Source: Athripsodes cinereus
Lineage: Eukaryota; Arthropoda; Insecta; Trichoptera; Leptoceridae
Assembly (NCBI GenBank): GCA_947579605.1
Contig: OX388322.1
Coordinates: 11,284,001 to 11,348,000 of the forward strand
Direction of reading: 5' to 3'
Length of the DNA stretch: 64,000 nt
This document shows positions 46,912 through 57,521 of this stretch, one piece after another. The notes beneath the pieces are model-generated. The model saw nothing but the letters and a program-made list of their open reading frames with translations. It was not told the origin of the DNA and did not search any database. Made by a program: the position numbers and the translations under genes. Each line of letters starts with the position of its first letter. Within the stretch, counting starts at the first letter, position 1.

Positions 46912-47811
46912 GGCTATGTTCACATGGCAAAATTTTAACGCGCGTTTTTGAATCGTGCGTCTAGAGATCCATACAACCGTTCACATGAACGCGCGTTAAC
47001 GCAGCGCTTAGAGAGATATTCTCAAGACGCGCGCTTTGATACTAATGTAAAGTCCGTTGTAGCTGTTCACATGAGCGCGCGATTTCATCACGATTTGGCA
47101 TATTATTTTTGCATTTTTGTTGATTTTCGTAATTTTAAAATTCCCAACATGTGTGTTGCTTTATATTTCGCATTTATAATTATATTTTTTGTTAGTTTAT
47201 TTATTTATTTTTCCCGTAAGTATGTATTTTGGTATCTTTTTATATGTATGTATTATATTTACAGTATGTATTTTTATATCTATTTCTATGTATATATTAT
47301 TTATTCATAGTTCATAATTATTATTATTTATTAACTACTTAAAAGAGTATGTATTATATATTTATGGTTTAGATTTTAGTTTCTATGCATCATCTTAAAA
47401 ACTTCATATTTTTTTTATATTGAAGTTTTTATCAGTGTTTTCAATTAGTTATTTATAGGTATTAGGTTAATCTGATTTTTGTAAATTATTTATTCAATAT
47501 TTCGGAGTAACCCCTGTAGCTAACATGACATATTATTATTATTCATATCTCATTTATTTAACAAAACAATATTATATTCTACTAACATTAAATAACAAAA
47601 ACCATAAAATATTAAATAATAATAATATTTTATTATTATTATTATAAATTGTTTTTGCAGTGAAATGACTGAATCTGAAGATATTGACATCGACCTACTA
47701 ACTGATAAACCAGTTGTGATGGTACTCTCGCAACGCGCGTTACATGTGAACACACGTTCACATGTAACGCGCGTTAACGCGCGCTAATGCGCGTTACATG
47801 TGAACTTAGCC
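46912..47811. mobile_element. PIF/Harbinger-type non-autonomous element, TTA TSD
   Basis: Starts GGCTATGTTCACATG and ends CATGTGAACTTAGCC, with TTA at 46909-46911 and 47812-47814. A 3-bp TTA duplication and GGC...GTTCACA ends are Harbinger features. Both end regions are packed with gcgcg/gcgttaacgc motifs. At 47662-47735, after a possible acceptor, MTESEDIDIDLLTDKP looks like a leftover N-terminal exon of an autonomous ancestor. Confidence 0.85.
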
Positions 47812-47814
47812 TTA

Positions 47815-48732
47815 TACTGTTAATCCTTATTCTCTAGTTCAAATTCCGCCACTTCTGTGATGCACGCGAGATAACAAAGCGATAATGAAATCAAATGAAA
47901 TAACTTGTGCAGTTGTGCACTATGTTCATCCGAAAATAATGAATCTAAAAAATGTACAACATAAATGTAAATGAGTGAAAAACATAGACATCGTAAAACC
48001 CACTCGTATGAACAAAACAAGTTTTATACATCGCACATTGAAAACAAAAGTGGCAGTATACAAAAAATGACAATTTTGAGTTTAAACGATGTTTAAAACG
48101 CTCAAATTAAAACGCATCCAATACAAAAACACCTATTCCAATAGCTTGTTTAGTTTTCCATAGAGGTCACTGGTATCGGTTTGTACATAAGCTTCAAGCA
48201 TGGATGTATATAGGTAGGGGATGGAACGTTTATAGTAATTTGTATGAATGACAGCGAAGCCAAAAAGTGAGGAAGGGAAATCGACGGTGGCCATTTTGTA
48301 TGGAACACTTTATTTCACATTTGTATGGGCAATGTATGGAGATTATTCACACAGTATCAGAAAACATTATATTTACTTCTTAAAATAATTACAATGCCAC
48401 ATAACTTAATATTTTCATATACATGATAATATAGGGAATAGGATGAGTTAATAAAATAGAGTATTTCATTTCAAAATCATTATTTATTTTTAAACTTTGT
48501 TTTCATAAACACACAATATGGAGAGAATGAATGACAATTGAAGGAAAATATAAAAAAATGTACAGAAATTATAGCTGGAAATAAAAACAAATTTTGATAG
48601 TTTTATTGAATATATAAAAATAAACAGGAGAAACTGAGTGATTTATAATAATAACAAAATGCATTGTAATTAACATACAACAAACTCAAAGCCCTCTGAA
48701 GAGCACTAACTTGTTGAGTGACTGGATGTATG
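47815..48732. other. Gene-free stretch
   Basis: tcgcacattgaaaacaaaag and the following tggcagtat (48030-48058) recur inverted near 51600-51640. Nothing else is recognised. Confidence 0.4.
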
Positions 48733-49887
48733 CTATGGTAGGTTAAAGACATGTTGCACAGGTGGATTGATGTAAGAATTCACATCTATCCTGTCAACTG
48801 CTGGTATTATATTGTCAACTGGAGGTATTGAATATTCAGCTACTGGCACTGAACTCTCAATTGCTGATGTTTTACTCTCAATCGCAGACAATATTCTGCG
48901 ATCTTTCTCTGAAACATAAAAAAAATACCATATAAGTACTTGTATACACTGATCCACAATAGTAATCCACACTGAGCGACAATAATCAACCACCATTTAA
49001 AATTAATTCTACACAATTCTAATCATAATGTACATAATATTATTTAGAATACCTTCACAAAACTCTTGAAAATATTGTGCTATGCAGGTTGTATTGTGAG
49101 TGTGGCAAGAGTTATTATTTTACACATGTATTATATAATTAGAGAAAAATAACTCCAAGATGACATGGTCCAGATTTGCAAGCACAGGTGCATGTTATTT
49201 CACACCGTATCTATGATGATCAAGTGTGGCTTTATGTCATCTCTACACACTTTCTTTATCTCTAACCACAAGAGAAGCTATGTTACGGAGTAAAAATTAG
49301 ATATATCTAAATGAATAATATAAAACATACTAACTTGCAAATGAACGGGAAACTCAGGATATTTCGTAAGAATGACGTTTTTCTCCAACCTCGCAGAAAA
49401 ACGAGATGTTTTTGAACACAAAACACTATGTTTACTTGGTGTCAATAATATTGGATAATGTCCAGTTTCTCCTTTCTGGATCCTTTGGAAAACTACAAAA
49501 AATGATTTTGTTTATAAACATGCTATAATATCATTAACCTGATCAGATTTGTATGCATGAAACATTTCATTCTAACGGGTAAAAAAACCAAACATCAGAT
49601 TGTAGGTTCTTTGTATTGTCAGATGACAGAATGGAAAACAAGTTACATGTGTAGATATAGGAGAATAAGGACAGATAATTATATAGAACGTTTATAACAT
49701 TATTATGATCATTTATAAGTATACGAATTATAATATAAACGACTTTAAAATCGCATAATTATATTAAGATAAAAACTACAATACAAAACAACTTACCGAA
49801 AATATGACAATCTTGTTTCCTGCGAAAGATGGATTGGATACATTTATTGGATTTATAACCACAACCATTTATAGCGCACATCACCAT
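48733..49887 (-). CDS. Small three-exon gene with degenerate THAP-like N-terminus
   Basis: Exons 49887-49797, 49492-49335 and 48906-48733 are in phase (1, 0) and encode 140 aa starting MVMCAINGCGYKSNKC. C-x4-C at the start and LCSKTSRF near residue 70 parallel the THAP zinc finger (C-x4-C ... C-x2-H), but the fourth ligand His is Thr here and the usual Trp is missing. The last exon is repetitive and Pro/Val/Ile-rich (IESKTSAIESSVPVAE, SIPPVDNIIPAVDRID), following acceptor ttatgtttcagag. Function unknown; if it is THAP-derived, zinc and DNA binding are doubtful. It could be a decayed transposon gene. Confidence 0.5.
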
Positions 49888-49986
49888 GTTAATCATAAGT
49901 CCTATTCTTCTAGATATAAAAACAGATATGAAAAATTCAACTGATGTGCAAAAACTTGATACATTTTTAAAACAAATCAACATACA

Positions 49987-50771
49987 AGGGTTGGTTCACG
50001 GGAGCATAAATGTCACTCGATGTCGAGTGACCTGAACGACCATGAAGTTGCAGTGAGTGGTGAATGTAACCCCGGATAATCGTGAATAACTTAGAGCGTT
50101 TTATGACCCAATGTCATCGTAATGGTGCCATTATTTTTTACGTCTTGTTTTTATTATTATTTTTTATTGTTTTTATAACTTTTAAAATTATTTTTGTTAT
50201 TTTGGATTTACTTTTTGTTATAATTTCTTAAATTTGTCAACGTCTAAAAGACGTAAATTATAAATAAATTTAAATAAATAAATATTTTTATTATTATTTG
50301 ACTGGCGCCTTTTTATAGTAGCATTCAAGTACTTTTGTGTTTCTTTTAAATGATAAAAATATTTTTGTCTCTAACGAAGGAATAAATTATTTTAATAGGT
50401 ATCTTTAAAATTAACAGTTAAAGTAATAACTACTTGATTAGTTTATAACTAATTGCTTTATACTTTTTTTTTTAAATTATGCCATTATCTAACTTTCTGA
50501 GCTTGTATACATCCCAAATACTTGTTACAAGTTTATATCCTAAATCTATCCAAACGAATTCACTGAATCAGCGTCAGAAAGTATACATGACAATTACACA
50601 GAAATCGAGTATATTTTCTGAGACTATATAATATTTTGTTACACATTTTGAAAACATAGTAACATACAGTGCAAGAACACTATGAATGCGTACTGGCATT
50701 AGGTATATAGGTACTTTCAAAATACGCGTCGTCGAGTGATCACTCGGTGACTGTCTGAACGCAGCCCAAAT
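49987..50771. mobile_element. MITE-like element with gttcacg/gttcag ends
   Basis: Left gggttggttcacgggagcat with tcactcgatgtcgagtgacc, right gagtgatcactcggtgactg with tctgaacgcagccc, roughly inverted. The left end is repeated at 56205-56365. Interior AT-rich, no gene. Confidence 0.5.
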
Positions 50772-50981
50772 GCGACGAACCGAACAAAATTTGTTTCATA
50801 TAAAATGGTCGTCATTCCCCTCCCCGCGCAGCTTCAAAATGTTTGCCAAAGTGTCTGTCCACTACTCTATTTAGGTCCATGGCTTCAAGTTGCTAATAAA
50901 GTGACACTATACCAGTTGGAGTCAAACGGCCGCAGTGGTTGTACCATAGAGTAAGTAATAATAGGTTGTACATTAATTTAA

Positions 50982-51453
50982 AGTAGCATTCAACTTGATT
51001 CACTTTGGATGATCATCCAGAGTGTCAGGGTCAAACCTGTTCATCGAAAGTGAACACATCTGTTCACATTTGTTCATCCTATGCTTTCACTGCCATGTCT
51101 ACACTCTCACTCATGTTGTATGTAGTTTGACGTATTTCCATATAAAAATAATTTAAAAAATTCAAAAATGAAAAATAACACTTAAAATAAATTAATATAG
51201 CTCTTGACTGCATAATAATTTTGTACATGATTCTGACATTCAATACAAATTCATAGAGAATAAAACAAATAATAAGATGAAATTTGTTTATGGTCGTTTC
51301 AGTGAAAGGTCCTTTCATCGAAATTATGACGAGTGGTAATCTCTTTCCTCCGTCATCGCTAGTGATCACTATTGATGAAACGCCTGTTCACACTTGTTCA
51401 TCATGGAGGATCATCCGGAGTGATCACTGAAAGTGAACGTATGTGAACGACCC
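50982..51453 (-). mobile_element. TTAA-flanked MITE, copy 2
   Basis: Opposite-strand copy of 2317-2787, running from gtagcattcaac to cgttcacata-type terminus, with TTAA at 51454-51457 and TTAA near 50978-50981. About 95% similar by eye. Confidence 0.85.
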
Positions 51454-51727
51454 TTAAGGAAAGACTAAATGCATAAATGACATTTTAAGTATAGTGTCAT
51501 TTTTATGTATTACTTTGTATAAATAATGTATTCAAGAAACAAGTAGCGGTGTAAACTATAGAACTATACCAAAAACTTTAAACGGCCATACTGAAAAATC
51601 ATGTTTTTTGTATTGCCACTTTTGTTTACAATGTGCGACATGATGCGAAATTTTAAAATGTAAAAAAAAACGGATTGTACTCCAAGTTCAAAAATTGGAC
51701 ACTCGTAGCGTTAGTAGTTCTCTCATT

Positions 51728-53091
51728 CCCAGGTAGCACAAAGAAGCTGCTTATCAGCCGAATAACGGATTCCCATTACGCTCAAAGCTGAACAAAAAAG
51801 CTGCATAAGGGCTGTATAGGGCCCTATACAGCTCTTAAATGGGCACAAATTATTCAGCCTTAAGTTCACAAAGTTGCTTAAGAGCTGTGTAGCAGCAATA
51901 TAACAGTGTTGTAAAGGGTAACGACAGTATTTTATTTTTAATATTTTATGACCTTCACCAATGATGGTGTTCCCGGTCAGTCTCAAGTATACGGTACTAT
52001 GCGCTGAATATCGACTGACTAAGAGATCACAATTTACTCTTTTTTTTCAGAAAATATGTCACATGTACGCTCTAATTCATATTTTAATCCGGGAAAAGCT
52101 GTTTTTGTGATATGTGTAAAATCAAGTGAACATATTATTTAAGCAACCTCTAGCTGCCAATTTATTGCAAACACTTATGCTTCGTGGAGTGAATTTGATT
52201 AAGTATAAAATATAAATGGTGGATAATATTTTTATATTACCTGGTATAAGTACGTTGTTTTACATATTAATAAAAGAAAAATTAATGGGAACGTAATTTT
52301 ACTGATATTATACATATATATTATCTAAGAAAATTTATTGCGCCACGAAAATATTCTGTTTTTAATTAGTTTTATGATATCTTGACTGGCTGTGATGAAA
52401 ACTTGACAAAATAATTTTTAGTGCTTTGAAAAGAATTATAAGATCAAAAAATATTATTATGATATTAGGAAGTAAAAACCAATGCGATTAATTCCTAATT
52501 CATACACAAAACATCATAAAAGTTGAGAAATAAATCAGAATATTTATAGGTTATATAATAAAATGGTGGATTCATGTAAAACAGCGACGTGAATAGTTAA
52601 TAAAACTCTTATATTCTGCAAAAAACTGTTTAATAGTTCACTCTCTCTTACTCGTGTACTGTTAATCAACAAAAAACTGAATAAAATTATACATGTAAAC
52701 TGCATGCAGCTATAAGCTGTAATACGGGCCACATATTATTCATTAAACAGCTATTCACTTCATAATAGTTCACACCTGCCCCCTTAATAAGTCAGTGTAA
52801 TAGGAGTTCACAAATACCTTCTTATACATTTGGCGTAATTTTATTCACCAAACAGTCCTTATTACGATTAAGGCATTAGAAAATGTTGAATGCTGAATAG
52901 AGTCATTTTTGTCGGTCTTAGTCAGCCTTAATGCAGCTCTTAAACAGCCTAACCTGTTTAAGTATCACTGACAGCTATTATGCAGCTGTATGAGTATGAT
53001 CACCAGTGTACCTTTAAAAGAGTCTTAATACGCAAAGAGTTTCAAATAGGTCTAAAAGTGAGTAGTTATATAGCTATCTGTGCTACCTGGG
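51728..53091. mobile_element. TIR element with CCCAGGTAGCACA ends
   Basis: CCCAGGTAGCACA (51728-51740) is inverted as tgtgctacctggg (53079-53091). Inside each end, motifs of the type agctgcataagg, cagctcttaa and gcttaagagctg recur many times. No coding sequence; target duplication unclear; superfamily not assigned. Confidence 0.7.
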
Positions 53092-53219
53092 TTTCTATGA
53101 CCAAATACGCCACAATCTCCTTAGCTTGGAGACATATGATACTAGTATTGGTAAATCCAGTTCTTTCTCAGGAATCGGTACTTGAGACATCGTTCTTCAA
53201 AACAATTCGTTCTTAACAT

Positions 53220-53645
53220 TCGTTCTCGTTCGTGGAATTTGTCACGCGATTTTAAACCTTAGTCTCTTTGAAAATAGAGTATTCTAATGGTATTTTTACC
53301 AAAACAACTTCACAAAGATTTAAATCTTTGAATCATGTTTGTTACATTTGACACGCGATATAAAACCTTAATTCCTTTGAAAATAGAATACTCCAATGGC
53401 GTTTTTTCCAAAATAATAACACGTAGATTTAAATCCAAGAATCTCGTTCTCAACGTTTGACACGCAATATGAAACCTTAGTATCTTTGAAAATAGAGTAT
53501 CTTAAGGTTTTTTTTCCAAAAAAAAAACACACACGAAGATTTAAATCTCGTTCGTGTTTATTTGCCACGCGATGTTAAACCTTAGTTTCTTTGAAAATAT
53601 AGTACTTTAATGTAATTTTTCCCAAAAGAACGAAAAAGACCGAAC
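53220..53645 (+). repeat. Diverged 108-bp tandem repeat, four copies
   Basis: aaaccttagt-type blocks followed by ctttgaaaatagagta occur near 53254, 53363, 53472 and 53577, each trailed by a palindromic aagatttaaatct and cacgcgat. Between 53640 and 54070 nothing else is recognised. Confidence 0.75.
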
Positions 53646-54074
53646 AGATTTGGCATTGAGGATTTAGTTCTTCGAGTTAAGTTGAAGAACGAATACATAA
53701 GAACGAATAGTCAGATTCTGAACAATACTATATGATACCTATGTGAAAGTAAACATCAAATCAAATTTTTATGTATTATAATATTTTGTATGGAAAAAAA
53801 GAAAGGGTTAGTTAAATGAGTTAATTTTCATCCCGTGGAGCACCCAGTAAAGAATTCGTCTCCCACTCTTCTCCGTAAGTTTTCGAGTGTCCTGTAAAGG
53901 TGTTCGAAAATATAAAGACATTTATTTCTTAAATTCAACGATAAGGTTTGCCACCCATCTATAACATATCTCTTAAAGTCTCACTCAGTTAATAATAATC
54001 AATCCGGTGTTATATGCAATAAGAGTTCGTTGACCGGTGTTATTCTAATGTAAAATTATCTAGTTTACAACGCT

Positions 54075-54340
54075 TTAAACCCGACTTAAAGGCATAACGG
54101 TTGTCGTGAGAAAACTACGAACTGTAAAGACGTCCTGAGCATTTATCATCTCGCCTCCATTCTGTGCGTGAACTATTGGTAGAAACCTTCTACTGGAAGA
54201 CCCCAGATCTTCGGAGCATTCGCCACCTTCGCTTAAAGGTTTCGTCCCTAGGCTTTGTGGTGGAAAGACTCTCCGAAATTCACCCTCAAGGAGTGGAGAT
54301 TTCTCAGCCGATTCCAAAAGACCAGTAAGATCTTTCCATT
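54075..54340 (-). pseudogene. Possible LINE ORF1 N-terminal fragment
   Basis: The minus frame MSKWKDLTGLLESAEKSPLL continues for about 90 residues with a proline/serine-rich middle. It resembles the start of a LINE gag-like ORF1, but no zinc knuckle remains. Confidence 0.3.
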
Positions 54341-54689
54341 TACTCATCAGTGTTCCCCGCCTCGAAAATAGATTCAAAATTACAATTCCTACTATTTTGA
54401 TATTCATATTACTGTAATATTTGTAAGTCATTGAGTATGCTTGCTGTGTGAAAGAGTATCATTTGGATAATATTACTTACCATATATATTGATAATCTCT
54501 CATTGTTCGTTCTGCTTATGTGATCTGAATAAATCCAACATATTATATACCTAACAATTGTTTTTCCTCCGCCCTAGTGTGAACTTACCTCTGGATAAAC
54601 TTGCCCAAGGCTCATAGTGTTGTGAGCCATAAGATTTAAAATAAACTAGTAACAGCCGAGTAAGTATTTTGTAACTTCCCTTTTATTTT

Positions 54690-55804
54690 TATATATTCCA
54701 ATCACGCTGCTATATAACCTAACCTCGGGGTGGCCGTTTTATCATCCCGGGTGTCGGGGAATGTAGGGGCGTGATAGGGTGTACCACTGTACCTGGTAGC
54801 CAATACTCTTTCAAAAAGCTTGTAGACAACCGACAAAAGTGAAATTGGTCTATAACTCTTCGGGTCTTCAGCTGGTTTACCTGGTTTCAGGATAGCGATA
54901 ACTTTGGCATCCTTCCAAGTTTTTGGTATTTTTCCTGTATCTATAACCAGTGAGAAGAATCTAGCAATCCATTCCAATGCTCTGTCACCCAAGTGGATCA
55001 GAAAATCTGGAAGGATATTATCACTTCCCGCCGCCTTGCCTTTTTTCATGAGTTTGATTCCTGACTTTACCTCATCGATGGTCACTTCATTCGCCCACGG
55101 GGTATGCGAAGGGCACTTCATGATTTCATCTTTTATCTGGTTGCGTGTAGAGAGTTTATGTTTTGTGTTAGGCTTGATGTTACTTGTTTTGAATATGTTC
55201 TTCGCCACTTGATTCACATTAACAGCTCTCTCTCTCTTAGTTTGTGGTGCTGACCCCAGTTTGCGAAGCACAGTCCAGCTCTTTCGGCTAGAATGAGTGA
55301 AATCCATCTGTTCAACGGTTTCGACCCATCTCTTATGTCTCTCATCATTCAGGAGATCTATAAGGTCATTAGCCGATTCTTCCGCTCCAGTGCTCTTGTA
55401 ATCTGCATAAGCCTCTTCGCACTCCTTATTCCATCCCGGGATATAATTCTTACGAAATCCTCTAGGTATCGTTTTTCTTGCAGCATTCATTATCAGATTT
55501 TCAAATCTCGAATAGTTACTTAATTCAGGCTTTATTCTGTTCACTATACTCTCTACGTATGCAGTATATCCCTCCCAATTTGCTTTTCTCAAGTTCCATC
55601 TATAAAGCTTTGGTTGGTTGATTACGGGGATTTGCAGGCCTATCGTAACTATAACAGGTGAGTGTCTACTTCTAGGAAATCGCTTAAGTATTTCCTTGCT
55701 TGCCATCATAGGGTTTCCCGTCCTGGTGGTCGTGACAAAACATAGATCTGGAGATGTTACGGTATCCCATCGTGCAGACAAGAAAGTTCCTCCCTGCTTC
55801 GAAT
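54690..55804 (-). pseudogene. Jockey/CR1-like LINE fragment (endonuclease end to RT start)
   Basis: A 359-codon minus frame. It begins in the C-terminal end of an AP-endonuclease (WDTVTSPDLCFV, SRHSPVIVTI). It continues through the EN-RT linker (WNKECEEAYADYK) into the RT start (GKAAGSDNILPDFLI, KPAEDPKSYRPISLLSVVYK). After LFERVLATR the sequence abruptly changes to a GC-rich 3'-UTR-like block (54702-54790), so the RT palm, including the catalytic box, is deleted. The 5' side is cut by a MITE fragment at 55812. Confidence 0.85.
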
Positions 55805-55811
55805 CATATAG

Positions 55812-55999
55812 GAGATAATAAGATAAAACTTGTTTATGGTCATTTCAGTGAAAGGACCTTTCATCAAAATTATGACGAGTGGTAATCTCTTTCCTCCATC
55901 ATTGCTAGTGATCACTATTGATGAAACGCCTGTTCACACTTGTTCATCTTGGAGGATCATCCGGAGTGATCACTGAAAGTGAACAAATGTGAACGCCCC
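55812..55999 (-). mobile_element. TTAA-MITE fragment, copy 3
   Basis: Matches the terminal 190 bp of the MITE at 50982-51453. Its outer end abuts TTAA at 56000-56003, which lies within a monomer of the hAT-MITE family (normally tttaagaaaaccgaggag). Confidence 0.85.
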
Positions 56000-56100
56000 T
56001 TAAGAAAACCGAGGAGATTTGAAATATTTTAAATTCCTATACCATTTTGTAAATTTGGCGACGGGGGGGTAGAAATTTTAATGATTGAGCAATATTGTAG
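56000..56100 (+). repeat. hAT-MITE monomer fragment
   Basis: aagaaaaccgaggag through aaatttggcgacgggggggt follow the monomer order and then stop. Confidence 0.8.
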
Positions 56101-56204
56101 AAATCTAAGCAAGTCAGTATTCGGCATTCGCGAATGTCGGCAACAAATATTCGCATTCGCGAATATCCAAAATCACACATTCGTTACATCACTAATCAGA
56201 TGCA

Positions 56205-56365
56205 GTGATGCATGGCTGGGTTCACGATAGCATAAATATCGCTCAACGTCGAGTGACCTGAGCGACCGAAGTTGCAGTGAGTGGCGAATGTCACCCCGGA
56301 TATCGTGAACAACTTTGAGCGTTTTATGACCCAAATGTCATCGTAATGGCGCCATTTTCGTAAGA
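56205..56365 (+). repeat. Repeat shared with 49987-50140
   Basis: gggttcacgatagcataaat, cgtcgagtgacctgagcgac and gagcgttttatgacccaaat match the left part of the 49987 element in order. Confidence 0.75.
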
Positions 56366-56480
56366 TTCATTCGCGATCTGAAAAATCTGCACTAACTATT
56401 TTAATTTATCTTCCATTTCACTTCTCGAACTAAAAAAATATGATTTTCTCTGGATGAACGCTGCCCATGGTGATCTCGAA

Positions 56481-57146
56481 CAGTGTGACCAGATTTGGTA
56501 GTTTCCTACTTTTTTGGTAGTTTTTGAGGCATTTGCAAATATGTTTAGTAGTTTTTGGTAGTTTTTGTACTTGGTCGGTAATTGGTAGATAAATTATCGG
56601 GTATTTGGGAAAAGTACCCGATACTTACTAATTCGAAAATAATTGTCGGTACAAATACCGGGTACATTTTAGAAAAAGGTACTGCGAGAAAATAGTGTTG
56701 AAGAAAACCGAGGAGTTTTTGAAATACTTCAAATTCCTATACCATTTTGAAAATTCGGCGACGGGGGGGGTAGAAATTTTCGTGAAAAGAAAAGTATCCG
56801 ATATCGACTATCGTCGGTACAAATACCCGGTACATTTTAGAAAAAGGTACTGCGAGAAAATATTGTTGAAGAAAACCGAGGAGTTTTCGAAATACTTCAA
56901 ATTCCTATACCATTTTGAAAATTCGGCGACGGGGGGGTAGAAATTTTCGTGATAAGAAAAGTATCCGATATTGACCATCGTCGGTACAAATACCCGGTAG
57001 GTTGTAAAAAAGGTACTGTGATAAAATATTGTTTAAGAAAACCGAGGAGTTCTTGAAATACTTCAAATTCCTATACCATTTTAAGAATTTAGTAGTTTTT
57101 GATTTCCCCATTTAGTAGTTTTTGAAAATAAAATCTGGTCACACTG
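56481..57146 (+). mobile_element. hAT-like MITE, copy 3 (8-bp TSD atctcgaa)
   Basis: atctcgaa at 56473-56480 and 57147-57154 brackets the same 16-bp termini as the other copies. Three monomers begin at about 56647, 56815 and 56982. The right end is 376 bp upstream of the proposed GCNA start codon. Confidence 0.93.
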
Positions 57147-57521
57147 ATCTCGAACGTCATTCATTATACAAAATCGGTACTACCCACAAAAATCGGTATA
57201 CGAGTTTATTGTATTTGTACCCAAATTCGGTTTATATCAACAAAAATACAATCTTCACTCCAACATAATATAAATCTTACTTTTCATCATTCTGTTTCTT
57301 ATTAAAATTTCACAAGAAACAGAAGATAGAATTCCTCATGTGTCAAGGTATTTTTTGGTAAAATGCAGGTAATTTTGGCCACAATCTGGTAACCCTGGAT
57401 CTACATGACAGATAATGCCGTTGGACGTATTTTATTGTGATTTACAATATTTTGAATCAAAATTTCATTTTATCATTAAGTATTAAATAATGTAATAGAC
57501 GTGGATTAAAAAAAAATAGCA

